A stretch of 64,000 nt of DNA from Parahoeflea halophila. Its GTDB lineage: Bacteria > Pseudomonadota > Alphaproteobacteria > Rhizobiales > Rhizobiaceae. The notes beneath the pieces are model-generated. The model had not been told where the DNA came from and searched no databases. It worked only from the letters and a program-made list of their open reading frames with translations. Positions 37,070 through 46,830 of this stretch are shown piece by piece. Position 1 is the first letter of the stretch. The number at the start of each line of letters is the position of its first letter. A program made the position numbers and the translations under genes. The DNA lies in the NCBI RefSeq assembly GCF_900220985.1, contig NZ_OCPC01000001.1, positions 286,739 to 350,738 on the forward strand, in the 5' to 3' direction.

Positions 37070-38440
37070 TCAACGCCGGTTACGCCCATCATACTGTTTG
37101 ACCGTTTCTCCACCGAAAATCAGCCGTTGCGGGTCTCGCTCGATGGATGTGATCGATTCCTCGATGCGCTGGATCGAACGCCGTGCATCGTTGACCAGGG
37201 CTTCGACTTCGCGCAGCCCGGAGCCCGAAAAGCGCTCCAGATTGTCGGCAATCGGTCCGACCCTTGCATTGAGCGAATTCGCCACGTCGCGGAACGATTT
37301 CAGCGTCGCCTCGGCGTCCGCGATCAGGTTGGACGCATCGCCTTCGCCGAGAAAGCCGTCGATCTTGGCCAGCACACCATCCACTCGACCGGACGCCGCA
37401 TTGAGCTTCTCGGTCAGTTCCCGGGCGTTGGTGATGATCTCATCATAGTCGTCCTTGCGCGCGCTGAAGGTCTCGACCACGCCGCGCGCGTCATTGAGCG
37501 CCTTGCGCGCATCCGCGCTGGCAAGTGAGATATTGTCCATGGTCTGGCCGACCTTTTCCGGGTCGATCGACGCAATCACCTTGTCGACCTTGTCGAGCGA
37601 GGCACCGGCGTCAGCGGCAAATGTCTGCAGCGATTCTGCCGCAGCGCCGAAGCTTTCAAGTGTCTTGCTGATTTCACCCGACGCGCTGGCGACATCGGCA
37701 GTTACCTTGTCGACATTGGCGAGAATGCGGTCGATCTTCTCCGGATCGACGGAATTGAGCAGGTTCTCCGCCGAGGCCAGTGCCGTATCGATGCGGCCCG
37801 ACAGCGATTTGACCGTCTCGGCCAGATTGCCCACGCTCTTGAGGAAGCCGTCGATTCCATCGGCGTTGTCGCGCAAGGCGGCGGTAAACACTTCCGTGTT
37901 CTTCAGGGTTTCGGTCAACGGCGACCGCGCATCCCTGACGAAACCCTCGACCTCACCGATCACCCGGTTGGCACGGGTGAGAATGTCGTCCGCTGTTGCC
38001 AGGAGGTTGGTCACCCCGGATGGGTCAGCCTCGATGACCGCAACCTCGTTGAGCTCGCGCGCCCGCGTCAGCACGTTCGGATTGCTCGGCGAACCGCCCT
38101 GCAATTCGATATAGGCCGATCCGGTCAAGCCCTGGATTTCAAGCGCTGCCCTTGTGTCGGTGTAGATCGGCGCATCCGCTTGCACGGTGGTTTCGGCGAT
38201 GACGAAGTCGGGGCTGTCCGGATCGATGCTGATCCGCCGGATCACGCCGTAGGGAATGCCGTTGAAGCGCACCGGCGAGCCGTTGGACAGTCCGTTGGCA
38301 GACCCGGGAATGCGCACGATGAGTGGCGCCGTCTCGCCCGAATTGCCGTACTGCGCCATCCAGTAAACAAAGCCGAAGGCCGAGAACATCACCACAAGGG
38401 TGAAAAAACCGACTATGGCGTAGTTGGCCCGCGTTTCCAT
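37070..38440 (-). CDS. MCE-domain lipid transport protein (MlaD family)
   Basis: The 456-residue product has one N-terminal membrane helix (~7-29, YAIVGFFTLVVMFSAFGFVY), an MCE domain (~38-115; VRFNGIPYGVIRRISIDPDS and GLTGSAYIELQGG) and a long alpha-helical C-terminal region (~140-440) rich in heptads, which in related proteins forms a hexameric tube or needle. It is anchored in the inner membrane and carries phospholipid across the periplasm. Its start overlaps the stop of the ATPase gene by one base. Much longer than E. coli MlaD (~183 residues), it is closer to PqiB/YebT-like or rhizobial MCE proteins. Confidence 0.9.
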   Translation of the reverse strand: METRANYAIVGFFTLVVMFSAFGFVYWMAQYGNSGETAPLIVRIPGSANGLSNGSPVRFNGIPYGVIRRISIDPDSPDFVIAETTVQADAPIYTDTRAALEIQGLTGSAYIELQGGSPSNPNVLTRARELNEVAVIEADPSGVTNLLATADDILTRANRVIGEVEGFVRDARSPLTETLKNTEVFTAALRDNADGIDGFLKSVGNLAETVKSLSGRIDTALASAENLLNSVDPEKIDRILANVDKVTADVASASGEISKTLESFGAAAESLQTFAADAGASLDKVDKVIASIDPEKVGQTMDNISLASADARKALNDARGVVETFSARKDDYDEIITNARELTEKLNAASGRVDGVLAKIDGFLGEGDASNLIADAEATLKSFRDVANSLNARVGPIADNLERFSGSGLREVEALVNDARRSIQRIEESITSIERDPQRLIFGGETVKQYDGRNRR

Positions 38441-39306
38441 CAGATCGTTTCGCTTTTCTGGCCGCTTGGGAACCGCGTGCCGCTAACATAATGTGTCTTG
38501 GCTGCCTGTTCTGAATCCCGGTCTGGGATCATCCGTGCCCGCTTGCCCTTGAAGTAGGACTGCACCCACGGATCGTCAAACTCAAGCATGTCTTCGATTG
38601 TCCCTTCCACCAACACCCGCTTCTGCCCCAGCACCGCAACCCGGTCGCAGACGGAAAACAGGCTGTCGAGATCGTGGGTCACCATGTAGACCGTAAGCCC
38701 CAGCGTATCGCGCAGCTGCGCGATCAGATCATCGAACTCTGCCGCACCGATCGGATCAAGCCCCGATGTCGGTTCGTCCAGAAAAACCAGGTCCGGATCG
38801 AGCGCCAGTGCCCGCGCCAGCGCCGCCCGCTTGATCATCCCGCCTGACAGTTCCGAGGGATATTTGTCCACCGCATCGGGCGCCAGCCCGACCATCGCCA
38901 CCTTGAGTTCCGCCAATTCGTCCATCAGCGATCGCGGCAGGTCCAGATACTCACGCATTGGCACCTGGATGTTCTCGCGCACCGTCAGCGCCGAAAACAG
39001 TGCGCCATGCTGGAACAACACCCCGAGCCGCATGTCGAGTTCGATGCGTTTGGCCTCGTCGACCTGGTCATAGTCTTCGCCAAGAATGCGGATCGTGCCG
39101 TGTTGCCGTGGGATCAGCCGCAGGATCGAGCGCATCAGCACCGATTTGCCGGTCCCCGAGCCGCCGACGAAACCCAGGATCTCGCCCCGATAGACATCCA
39201 GATCGAGATTGTCGAGCACGACATTGTTGCCGAATGCGACCGTGATGTCATGGGCGGACAGGATCACTTCGCGCTTGCCGTTTTCGGTCTGTCTGGTTGG
39301 GATCAT
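38440..39306 (-). CDS. ABC transporter ATPase of Mla type
   Basis: The 288-residue ATPase has Walker A GGSGTGKSVL (~46-55), Q-loop region VLFQHGALFSALTVRENI (~88-105), signature LSGGMIKRAALARALALDP (~147-165), Walker B LVFLDEPTSGLDP (~167-179) and H-loop MVTHD. The SGGMxKR variant is typical of MlaF. It energises lipid transfer by the MlaE-type permease. ATG 39306 is chosen; the upstream open frame overlaps the permease gene end. The 10-nt gap to the permease shows an operon. Confidence 0.93.
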   Translation of the reverse strand: MIPTRQTENGKREVILSAHDITVAFGNNVVLDNLDLDVYRGEILGFVGGSGTGKSVLMRSILRLIPRQHGTIRILGEDYDQVDEAKRIELDMRLGVLFQHGALFSALTVRENIQVPMREYLDLPRSLMDELAELKVAMVGLAPDAVDKYPSELSGGMIKRAALARALALDPDLVFLDEPTSGLDPIGAAEFDDLIAQLRDTLGLTVYMVTHDLDSLFSVCDRVAVLGQKRVLVEGTIEDMLEFDDPWVQSYFKGKRARMIPDRDSEQAAKTHYVSGTRFPSGQKSETI

Positions 39307-39316
39307 CAGGTCTGCC

Positions 39317-40507
39317 TCAAAAATCGATGGCGGCGTAGAACATCGCGAACAGGCCATCCACCAGGATCACCACGAATATGGATTTCACCACCGATGAGGT
39401 CACGCGCCGTCCCAGTGACTCGGCACTGCCGCCGACCTTCATGCCCTCGACCGAGGCGACAATGCCGATGATCAGCGCCATGAACGGCGCCTTGATCATG
39501 CCCGAGATCACGGTCGACAGGTCGATCGCTTCGCGCAGCCTGGTAACAAACACGTCCGGCGTAATCCCGGAATAGCTCCAGGACACAGCGGCAGCGCCGG
39601 CCAGGGCCGCGAAATTCGCAACCACCGTCAGCAGCGGCAGCACCACGGTCAGGGCCACCAGGCGCGGAAACACCAGAACGCCGACCGGATTGAGCCCCAT
39701 CACCTTGAGCGCGTCGATCTCCTCGCGCATCTTCATCGAACCGATTTCGGCGGTGATGGCGCTGCCGGAACGGCCGGCGATCATGATTGCGGTCAGCAAC
39801 ACCCCGATTTCGCGCAATTGCAGGATGCCGACGAGATCGACGACGAACACTTCCGCCCCGAAATATCTGAGCTGAAAGGCACCCTGCTGCGCAATGATGG
39901 CGCCGATCAGGAAGCTCATCAGCGTGATGATCGGCACCGCGCGAACGCCCATATGGTCGATCTGGGTAACAATCGCTGCCGGAGAAATGCCCGCCGAGCG
40001 GTTCAGCTTGAGCTGCGCGCCGCGAACCGCGGAGCCGAGGATGTAAAGCGAAGCGATGAAATCGTCGAAAAGCTCGTACATCGCCTTGCCGGTCGGTGCG
40101 AACAGGCGCTCGAACAGCGGAATTCTCGAAGTCTGCTTGTCCGTCGTCTGTTCCGCCGGATCGGGCAGAGCGTCGATCAGTTCCCGGGCCTGGTCCGAGG
40201 CTGCGAGCAGTTCCACCGCTGCCCCTTGCGCGCTGGCCGCAAGCATTGTCTTGCGCACCAGCCAGGCCCCGGCGGTATCGAAATGCCCAAGCTCGGAGAG
40301 ATCGATTTCCAGCTGCTTGCCGGTCAGGTTTTTCTGGATTTCGAGCAATTCCCCGCAGACACCCGAAATCGCCGCATGCCGCCAATCACCGCCCAGCACA
40401 AGCCGCTCAGCGTCAGCTGAGACATGATGCTCAAACCACGCCGGCTGGCGGGTCTCCTCACCCAATTGGGCTTCGCCCCTTGTATCTTTTTGCTGTTTGG
40501 TCAACAT
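39317..40507 (-). CDS. MlaE-type ABC permease with N-terminal STAS domain
   Basis: The 396-residue product fuses a STAS-like domain (~25-125; LVLGGDWRHAAISGVCGELL, then DLSELGHFDTAGAWLVRK) to an MlaE permease (~150-396). The permease part shows FLIGAIIAQQGAFQLRYFGA, ELL-like LREIGVLLTAIMIAGRSGSA followed by ITAEIGSMKMREEIDAL, the conserved motif of MlaE. It is the inner-membrane channel for phospholipid trafficking. In E. coli the STAS protein (MlaB) is separate; here it is fused. First gene of the operon permease-ATPase-MCE-lipoprotein. Confidence 0.92.
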   Translation of the reverse strand: MLTKQQKDTRGEAQLGEETRQPAWFEHHVSADAERLVLGGDWRHAAISGVCGELLEIQKNLTGKQLEIDLSELGHFDTAGAWLVRKTMLAASAQGAAVELLAASDQARELIDALPDPAEQTTDKQTSRIPLFERLFAPTGKAMYELFDDFIASLYILGSAVRGAQLKLNRSAGISPAAIVTQIDHMGVRAVPIITLMSFLIGAIIAQQGAFQLRYFGAEVFVVDLVGILQLREIGVLLTAIMIAGRSGSAITAEIGSMKMREEIDALKVMGLNPVGVLVFPRLVALTVVLPLLTVVANFAALAGAAAVSWSYSGITPDVFVTRLREAIDLSTVISGMIKAPFMALIIGIVASVEGMKVGGSAESLGRRVTSSVVKSIFVVILVDGLFAMFYAAIDF

Positions 40508-40606
40508 GCCTCACACATATAGGCTCGTTCCTGAACTGTCACCGCGCAGCGGCAGGAATAGGGCCGCAGATGCCCGACTATCGACCCTTTTTTTAGGACC
40601 GTTGCA

Positions 40607-41590
40607 ATGCCTCGACACCTCAGCGTCAAGATCGACAGTTTCCCGCTCAAGCGCGCCTTCAACATTTCCCGCGGCGCCAAGACCGCGGCCGATGTTGTCA
40701 CCTGCACCATCACCGACAATGGCGTCAGCGGATGGGGCGAATGCGTCCCGTACAAGCGTTACGGCGAAACCGTCGAAGGCGTGCTCGAGGCGATCGAAGC
40801 TCTTGCCGGGCCAATATCGGAAGGCATGACGAGACAGGACCTGCAAAGCGCCATGAAGCCGGGCGCCGCCCGCAACGCCATCGATTGCGCGCTGTGGGAC
40901 CTTGAAGCCAAGCTGAGCGGCACCCGGGTCGCTACCACCGCCTGCCACATCCTGCCGCGCCCGGTTCCCACCGCCGTCACCATTTCGCTCGGCGAGCCCG
41001 CCGAGATGGCCAGCGAGGCCCGCGCCCACTCGTCGCAGAAATTGCTCAAGGTCAAGGTCGGCACCTCCGATGACCGGGCACGCATGCATGCGGTGGCCAG
41101 TGCCGCACGCGATGCAGAGATCATACTCGACGCAAATGAAGGCTGGGATGAAAGCAACATTCGCGAACACCTGCTGCTCGCAGCCGAATTGCATATCGGC
41201 CTGATCGAGCAGCCCCTGCCCGCCGGCAAGGACGAAATCCTCGCCCACATTCCGCATCCGGTGCCGATCTGCGCCGATGAAAGCGTCCACACACTCGCCG
41301 ATCTGCAGTCTCTGTCCGACCGGTATGATGCAATCAACATCAAGCTCGACAAGACCGGCGGCCTGACCGAGGCTCTGTTGATGCGCGACCGGGCCCGCGA
41401 ACTGGGCTTTGGCGTGATGGTTGGCTGCATGGTCGGCTCATCGCTCGCCATGGCCCCGGCAGTGCTGCTGGCACAGGATGCCGACTGGGTCGATCTCGAC
41501 GGGCCGCTCCTGATGGCAAAGGACCGGTCCCCGAGCCTCAGCTATTCCGGCTCGCTGGTCTCCCCGCCCTCGCCCGATCTCTGGGGCTAG
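40607..41590 (+). CDS. dipeptide (L-Ala-D/L-Glu) epimerase-like enolase-superfamily enzyme
   Basis: The 327-residue enzyme has the muconate-lactonising subgroup pattern: KVKVGTSDDRA (catalytic KxK Lys pair, ~146), metal ligands in IILDANEGWDESN (~168), LIEQPLP (~195) and CADESVHT (~222), NIKLDKTGGL with the second catalytic Lys (~247), and MVGCMVGSSLAMAP (~275). Members epimerise L-Ala-D-Glu from peptidoglycan recycling or racemise N-acyl glutamate (DgcA type). No DgcN-like gene adjoins it, so the exact substrate is open. It is divergent from the Mla operon with ~100 nt between starts. Confidence 0.85.
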   Translation: MPRHLSVKIDSFPLKRAFNISRGAKTAADVVTCTITDNGVSGWGECVPYKRYGETVEGVLEAIEALAGPISEGMTRQDLQSAMKPGAARNAIDCALWDLEAKLSGTRVATTACHILPRPVPTAVTISLGEPAEMASEARAHSSQKLLKVKVGTSDDRARMHAVASAARDAEIILDANEGWDESNIREHLLLAAELHIGLIEQPLPAGKDEILAHIPHPVPICADESVHTLADLQSLSDRYDAINIKLDKTGGLTEALLMRDRARELGFGVMVGCMVGSSLAMAPAVLLAQDADWVDLDGPLLMAKDRSPSLSYSGSLVSPPSPDLWG

Positions 41591-41711
41591 GCCAGCCCCG
41601 CGCCGGGAACACTTCTGCCCCGCAATGGAGCATCAAACAGGTTCCATTTGCCCCCGAAGGGTTCTAGAACGGATTCTGGCCGTCAAAACGGTTCGCAGAG
41701 GGGGTCACGGT

Positions 41712-41828
41712 ATGAATTCTGACTGGAACCACACGCACCTCACCGGCAATGTGCGTTTTCGGCGCCCCTTCCGTTGCGTATTCGCTGTTGACGCCTCAGC
41801 CATCGCCCGTGTCGCAATTCCCCGATAA
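41712..41828 (+). CDS. possible small ORF upstream of maeB
   Basis: A 38-codon frame (MNSDWNHTHLTGNVRFRRPF at the start) has a strong ribosome site (GAGGGGG) and ends 23 nt before the malic enzyme start. The product is basic, with no membrane segment or known motif. It could be a leader peptide or a small protein; chance is not excluded. The frame is open back to 41625. Confidence 0.28.
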   Translation: MNSDWNHTHLTGNVRFRRPFRCVFAVDASAIARVAIPR

Positions 41829-41851
41829 CCGTCAACAAAGAAGTGCCGCAG

Positions 41852-44167
41852 ATGACATCAACAGACAACAAGCGCTCCGTCGACCCGAAACCTTCCAGTG
41901 GTGAGCTCGACGAAAACGCCCTGTTCTATCATCGTTATCCGCGACCGGGAAAACTCGAGATCCAGGCCACCAAGCCGCTGGGCAACCAGCGCGACCTGGC
42001 GCTTGCCTATTCACCCGGCGTCGCAGCCCCCTGCCTGGCGATCAGGGACAATCCCGATGCCGCCGCTGCCTACACGGCGCGCTCGAACCTGGTCGCCGTC
42101 GTTTCCAACGGCACCGCGGTGCTCGGGCTTGGCAATATCGGCCCGCTCGCCTCCAAGCCGGTGATGGAAGGCAAGGCCGTCCTGTTCAAGAAATTTGCCG
42201 GCATTGACGTCTTCGACATCGAGATCGACGCCCCCGACGTCGGCCGCATGGTCACCGTCGTCTCGGCGCTGGAGCCGACCTTCGGCGGCATCAATCTCGA
42301 AGACATCAAGTCGCCCGAGTGTTTCGAGGTCGAACAGCAACTGCGCGAAATCATGGACATCCCGGTCTTCCATGACGACCAGCACGGCACCGCTATCATC
42401 GTCGCTGCCTGTATTCTCAATGGCCTCGAACTTGCCGGCAAGAAGATCGAGGACGCCAAGATCGTCACCTCCGGGGCGGGCGCTGCGGCACTGGCCTGTC
42501 TCAACCTTCTGGTCGCGCTTGGCGCCCGGCGGGAAAATATCTGGGTCCACGACATCGACGGCCTCGTCTACGAGGGCCGCGAAGTGATGATGGACCAGTG
42601 GAAATCGGTCTATGCACAAAAATCCGACAACCGGGTTCTGGCCGATTCCATCGGCGGCGCCGACGTGTTCCTGGGGCTCTCCGCCGCTGGGGTGCTGAAA
42701 CCCGAAATGCTCACCAGCATGGCGGAAAACCCGCTGGTCATGGCGCTGGCCAACCCGTCGCCGGAAATCATGCCCGACGAGGCCCGCGCGGCGCGGCCCG
42801 ACGCGATGATCTGTACCGGTCGCTCGGATTTTCCCAACCAGGTGAACAATGTCCTGTGTTTCCCCTACATCTTCCGCGGGGCGCTCGATTGCGGCGCCCG
42901 CACCATCAACGAGGAAATGAAGATGGCCGCGGTGCGCGCCATCGCAGCACTTGCCAAGGAAGAGCCGTCCGACATCGCCGCCCGCGCCTATTCCGGCGAA
43001 ACTCCGGTTTTTGGTCCGGAATACCTGATACCCTCGCCATTCGATCAGCGCCTCATTCTCCGCATCGCGCCGGCGGTGGCGAAAGCCGCCGCCGAGTCCG
43101 GCGTCGCCCGGCGCCCGATCGCCGACATGGACGCCTATGTCGATCAGCTCAACCGTTTCGTCTTCCGCTCCGGCCTGATCATGAAACCGCTGTTTACCGC
43201 CGCCAAGACCGCGGTCAGGAAGCGGGTGATCTTTGCCGAAGGCGAGGACGAACGGGTTCTGCGCGCTGCCCAGGTGCTGCTCGAGGAAGGCACTGCGGAG
43301 CCGATGCTGATCGGCCGTCCCGGCATCATCGAGAGCCGCCTGCAGCGGTTTGGCCTCAGGATCCGGCCCGGCACCGATTTCACGGTGATCAACCCCGAAG
43401 ACGACCCGCGCTTCCGCGACTACGTCGATGAGTATTTCTCGATTGTCGGCCGCAAGGGGGTGATTCCCGAGGCGGCGCGCACGATCGTGCGCACCAATTC
43501 GACGGTGATTGGTTCGCTGGCGGTCAGGCGCGGAGAGGCCGACGCGCTCATCTGCGGTCTTGAAGGCCGCTATACCAAGCACCTGCGCGATGTCTCGCAG
43601 ATCATCGGCAAGCGCGAAGGGGTGATCGATTTCTCCGCGCTCAGCCTTTTGATCTCGCAGCGCGGCGCCACCTTCTTTACAGATACCTATGTCTCGTTCG
43701 ATCCCTGTGCCGAGGAAATCGCCGAGACCACCATCATGGCCGCCCAGGAAATCCGCCGCTTCGGCATCAACCCGAAGGCGGCCCTGCTTTCGCACTCCAA
43801 CTTCGGATCACGCGATTCCGACAGCGCCGACAAGATGCGCAAGGCGCTCAAGATCATCCGCTCGCAGGAACCGGGCCTCGAGGTCGATGGCGAGATGCAC
43901 GGCGATTCCGCAATCTCCGAGGTGCTGCGCCGCCGGGTAATGCCCGACAGCACGCTGTCCGGCGAGGCCAATCTGCTGGTCTTCCCCGACCTCGATGCCG
44001 CCAACATTGCGCTGGGCGTCGTCAAGACCATGACCGAGGCGCTGCATGTGGGTCCCATCCTGCTTGGAACCGCCCTGCCCGCACATATCCTGTCGCCTTC
44101 GGTGACGTCGCGCGGTGTGGTCAACATGGCGACGTTGGCCGTGGTTGAAGCCTCGTCCGGCGATTGA
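41852..44167 (+). CDS. maeB: malic enzyme with C-terminal phosphotransacetylase-like domain
   Basis: The enzyme oxidatively decarboxylates malate to pyruvate. The 771-residue product is the chimeric bacterial form: the malic domain (~20-160; [34 protein letters not shown]), the NAD(P)-binding domain (~165-420; [55 protein letters not shown]) and a C-terminal phosphotransacetylase-like domain (~435-765; [20 protein letters not shown]) that lacks acetyltransfer activity in studied homologs and may mediate acetyl-CoA control. NADP or NAD preference cannot be settled by eye. ATG 41852 is preferred to GTG 41843. Confidence 0.94.
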   Translation: MTSTDNKRSVDPKPSSGELDENALFYHRYPRPGKLEIQATKPLGNQRDLALAYSPGVAAPCLAIRDNPDAAAAYTARSNLVAVVSNGTAVLGLGNIGPLASKPVMEGKAVLFKKFAGIDVFDIEIDAPDVGRMVTVVSALEPTFGGINLEDIKSPECFEVEQQLREIMDIPVFHDDQHGTAIIVAACILNGLELAGKKIEDAKIVTSGAGAAALACLNLLVALGARRENIWVHDIDGLVYEGREVMMDQWKSVYAQKSDNRVLADSIGGADVFLGLSAAGVLKPEMLTSMAENPLVMALANPSPEIMPDEARAARPDAMICTGRSDFPNQVNNVLCFPYIFRGALDCGARTINEEMKMAAVRAIAALAKEEPSDIAARAYSGETPVFGPEYLIPSPFDQRLILRIAPAVAKAAAESGVARRPIADMDAYVDQLNRFVFRSGLIMKPLFTAAKTAVRKRVIFAEGEDERVLRAAQVLLEEGTAEPMLIGRPGIIESRLQRFGLRIRPGTDFTVINPEDDPRFRDYVDEYFSIVGRKGVIPEAARTIVRTNSTVIGSLAVRRGEADALICGLEGRYTKHLRDVSQIIGKREGVIDFSALSLLISQRGATFFTDTYVSFDPCAEEIAETTIMAAQEIRRFGINPKAALLSHSNFGSRDSDSADKMRKALKIIRSQEPGLEVDGEMHGDSAISEVLRRRVMPDSTLSGEANLLVFPDLDAANIALGVVKTMTEALHVGPILLGTALPAHILSPSVTSRGVVNMATLAVVEASSGD

Positions 44168-44323
44168 CCGGATGTCGCCGGAAGCCCGGCACCCCGCCCG
44201 GTTAAGGTAAACGGCCGGTTGTGATTGGAGCAGGCCCGATCAGGCGCTAGTATAAAACTGTTAGGGTCTCTCGGCTATGTCTGGGACAGCCGAGCGTGTT
44301 TTGCATTAGTGTTGGAGTTGATC

Positions 44324-45496
44324 ATGCGTCGCGTTAGCTTTCGCAGTTCCCTGGCCGTTCTCGCACTGGTTCTCGCCGGAACCGGCGCGGCAGACGCCTC
44401 TGCGGTCTGTGCGCGGCTCCAGACCCAGCTTGAAAACGCCTCCGCAGGCAGTGGCGTCTCGGCCAAGTACCAGCGCTTTGCCAGGGCCGCCGACGAACAG
44501 GCCGAGCAGATCGACCAGGTCGAAGCCGACCTGACCCGTTTTCACTGCCCATCCGGCAGCTTCGTCGAGGTCGGCAGCCAGAATGCGAAAATCTGCACCA
44601 AGCTCAACGCAGCGCGCACCAAGATGCGCGCCAATCTCGGCGCTCTCGAGCGCAAGCGCGATGCCTATGCCAGCCGCGCCGACAAGACCGCGATAAGGCG
44701 CATCCAGGCTGCACTCGATGCCAATGATTGCAGCGGCCAGCGCTCTTCCGTCCAGGCTGCCGCCTCGAAGGGGAAGTTGGCCGCACTGAAGGCAAAATCG
44801 CGCAGGAACTCCGGCGTCGTCGCCGTGCTCGGAGACGGCAGCAGCACAGGTCGCAGCGACACGCTGGCGCGCCAGACCGGAGTTCGCATCGTCGTCGAGC
44901 CGAGAGCAGCACGGGGCGGCAACTACCGGACCCTGTGCGTGCGCACCTGTGACGGCTTCTTCTTTCCGGTCTCCTCCGCAGCCGCCCCCTCGGATTTTGG
45001 CCGCGACGAGCGCACCTGCCAGATGATGTGCCCTGGAACCCAGACCGCCCTGTTTTTTCACCACGCGCTGGGTCAGGAGAGCGCGGACATGATCTCGGCC
45101 CGCAGCCGGGAATCCTACACCGAAATGCCCTACGCTTTTGCCTACCGCAATGCCCGTGCACCAATGAGCCAGGCCTGCGGCTGCAACATGCGCGCCTTCT
45201 ACACCGAAATGCAGCGCCGCGAGGCGATCCTCAACGGCACTTCCAGCGGCGACGAGGCGGTGACAACCTGGGTTCGGCCCTTCAACCGGCCGGATCCAGG
45301 CGAAGATCCGGAATCGGTTCTCAACAGTGAGGCGCAACTGACCCCGGAAGACATCTCCGCCGTGCTCTCCGCCTCGACCGCCGAACGTTCGCTGACCCAG
45401 AAACACCGCAATGTGAGGATTGTCGGACCGGCATTCCTGCCCGACCAGTCGGACCGTCTCGATCTCAAATCCGGCACCCTTTCGCTGATCCGCTAA
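44324..45496 (+). CDS. DUF2865 secreted protein
   Basis: The 390-residue product has a signal peptide (MRRVSFRSSLAVLALVLAGT, cleaved near ADASA), a helical, charged region with Cys (~25-140), then the DUF2865 Cys-rich block: YRTLCVRTCDGFFFPVSSAA (~203-222), RTCQMMCPG and SQACGCNM. It is exported to the periplasm and probably disulfide-stabilised. DUF2865 has no known function. The ATG follows GGAG at proper spacing; the frame upstream to 44225 is not used. A -10-like TATAAA at 44251 lies upstream. Confidence 0.85.
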   Translation: MRRVSFRSSLAVLALVLAGTGAADASAVCARLQTQLENASAGSGVSAKYQRFARAADEQAEQIDQVEADLTRFHCPSGSFVEVGSQNAKICTKLNAARTKMRANLGALERKRDAYASRADKTAIRRIQAALDANDCSGQRSSVQAAASKGKLAALKAKSRRNSGVVAVLGDGSSTGRSDTLARQTGVRIVVEPRAARGGNYRTLCVRTCDGFFFPVSSAAAPSDFGRDERTCQMMCPGTQTALFFHHALGQESADMISARSRESYTEMPYAFAYRNARAPMSQACGCNMRAFYTEMQRREAILNGTSSGDEAVTTWVRPFNRPDPGEDPESVLNSEAQLTPEDISAVLSASTAERSLTQKHRNVRIVGPAFLPDQSDRLDLKSGTLSLIR

Positions 45497-45590
45497 GGCA
45501 TGTTATCGTTCGAATGGTTTCATTTGAACGGTAAAGGACATGCATCATTTCAACGCCCTGCAGCGACCTTCGCGCATCCGATTGGATGTC
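45497..45590 (+). repeat. two-palindrome dispersed repeat, full copy
   Basis: This is a full copy: first palindrome CGTTCGAATGGTTTCATTTG plus AACG, core GGACATGCATCATTTCAACG, CAGCGACCTTCGC, second palindrome CATCCGATTGGATG. It fills nearly all of the 119-nt gap between the convergent DUF2865 and MFS genes, so it may act as a bidirectional transcript end. Confidence 0.83.
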
Positions 45591-45615
45591 GTCGCCGCGG
45601 AGCCGGACAGGCCCC

Positions 45616-46830
45616 TTAGCCAACAGCCTGGCGCTTGAGCGCCCTGCGGCTGACCTGGATCAGCACCAGGCTGATCAGCACACAGTAAAGCCCCATCGCC
45701 ATGATCTGCCCGGTATAGGGCACGCCCGCATCGATCAGTGCACCGGTTACGCCCGGACCCATCGCGGTGCCGAAAACCATGAAGGCCACGATCAGCGACC
45801 GGATGCCGCCGAGATGCCTGGTGCCATAGAGTTCCGGCCAGAGCGCACCGAACAGCGTCGACGAAAACCCGTAGGATATCCCCATGAAGGCCATGAACAG
45901 ATAGGCGCCCCAGGGCGCCTCGGTGGCGGCCAGCACGAAACAGGACAGCGACAACGGCACCAGGAACACCGGCAGCAGCCGTGTGGCCGTGAACCGGTCG
46001 ACCAGCTGCCCGGCCACGAGCGCGAACAGGATGGTCATTGACGACATGATGGCGAACGAGGCTGCAAACACGCTTGGTGGCCAGCCGCGCAGTTCCGACA
46101 GATAGACCTGATGGAAGAAGATCGTCGTGCCGATGAAGGCCGGCGCCATCACGCCGGTCAATGCGGCCCAGAACAGCGGATCGCGGATCACCTCGGCCCG
46201 GGTCCAGTCCCGCGCTGCCGGCCGGTTCGGATCCTGCACCACCGATTGCGGCGTCCGCTCCTTTTTCAACAGCCCGTAGATCGCAGGCAGCGCAATGAGC
46301 AGCAGCACTCCGGCGGCAACCAGCCAGGAGCCGCGCCATCCGACAAGGGCCGCCACCCCGACAAAGCTGATCGGAAACAGGGCCTCGCCGAAATTGACGC
46401 CGATGGCGGTCAGCGAAATCGCCCGGCCCCGCTGGGCCGCAAACCAGCGCCCCATAGCGGTCATGGCGATATGGGTGAACATGCCCTGCCCGAACAGCCT
46501 GAGCAGATAGACCGACAGCACCAGCAGCAGCAGCGAGTGCGACCAGGCCATCAGCAGGCAGGCAATGGCGAGGATGGGGGCCGCCAGCAGCACCGTCGAG
46601 GCGACCGAGATCCGGTCGACGATCTTGCCGATCTGCGGCAGCGTTGCAGCACTCGCCAGCGTCGCCAGCATGTAGAGCGTGCCGAAACCGCCATGGCTCA
46701 ACCCGTATTCGTCGCGGATGTCGCCCGCCGACAGCGAGATGAAATAGGTCTGCCCGAACGACGAGAAGAACGTCAGCAGAAACCCGCCGGCAACCCAGCG
46801 GGCATTGTCACGCAGGAAGGAAAGGATCAT
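45616..46830 (-). CDS. MFS transporter
   Basis: The 404-residue protein has 12 predicted helices with the MFS layout: FLLTFFSSFGQTYFISLSAG in helix 1, the A-like motif QIGKIVDRISVAST after helix 2 (~66-79), MTAMGRWFAAQRGRAISLTA between helices 4 and 5 (~124-143) and a central loop near residue 200 (RDWTRAEVIRDPLFW). The RWFAxxRGRA motif is typical of monocarboxylate/oxalate-formate-like and CynX-like MFS carriers. Its start overlaps the nadE stop in an ATGA, hinting at co-transcription, but no nicotinate transport role can be shown. Confidence 0.86.
   Translation of the reverse strand: MILSFLRDNARWVAGGFLLTFFSSFGQTYFISLSAGDIRDEYGLSHGGFGTLYMLATLASAATLPQIGKIVDRISVASTVLLAAPILAIACLLMAWSHSLLLLVLSVYLLRLFGQGMFTHIAMTAMGRWFAAQRGRAISLTAIGVNFGEALFPISFVGVAALVGWRGSWLVAAGVLLLIALPAIYGLLKKERTPQSVVQDPNRPAARDWTRAEVIRDPLFWAALTGVMAPAFIGTTIFFHQVYLSELRGWPPSVFAASFAIMSSMTILFALVAGQLVDRFTATRLLPVFLVPLSLSCFVLAATEAPWGAYLFMAFMGISYGFSSTLFGALWPELYGTRHLGGIRSLIVAFMVFGTAMGPGVTGALIDAGVPYTGQIMAMGLYCVLISLVLIQVSRRALKRQAVG

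Noticed and set aside
42011..43795. 594-codon open frame antisense to maeB
   Set aside because: Shadow of a GC-rich gene; no motif, no start signal, and the sense strand encodes a complete malic enzyme.
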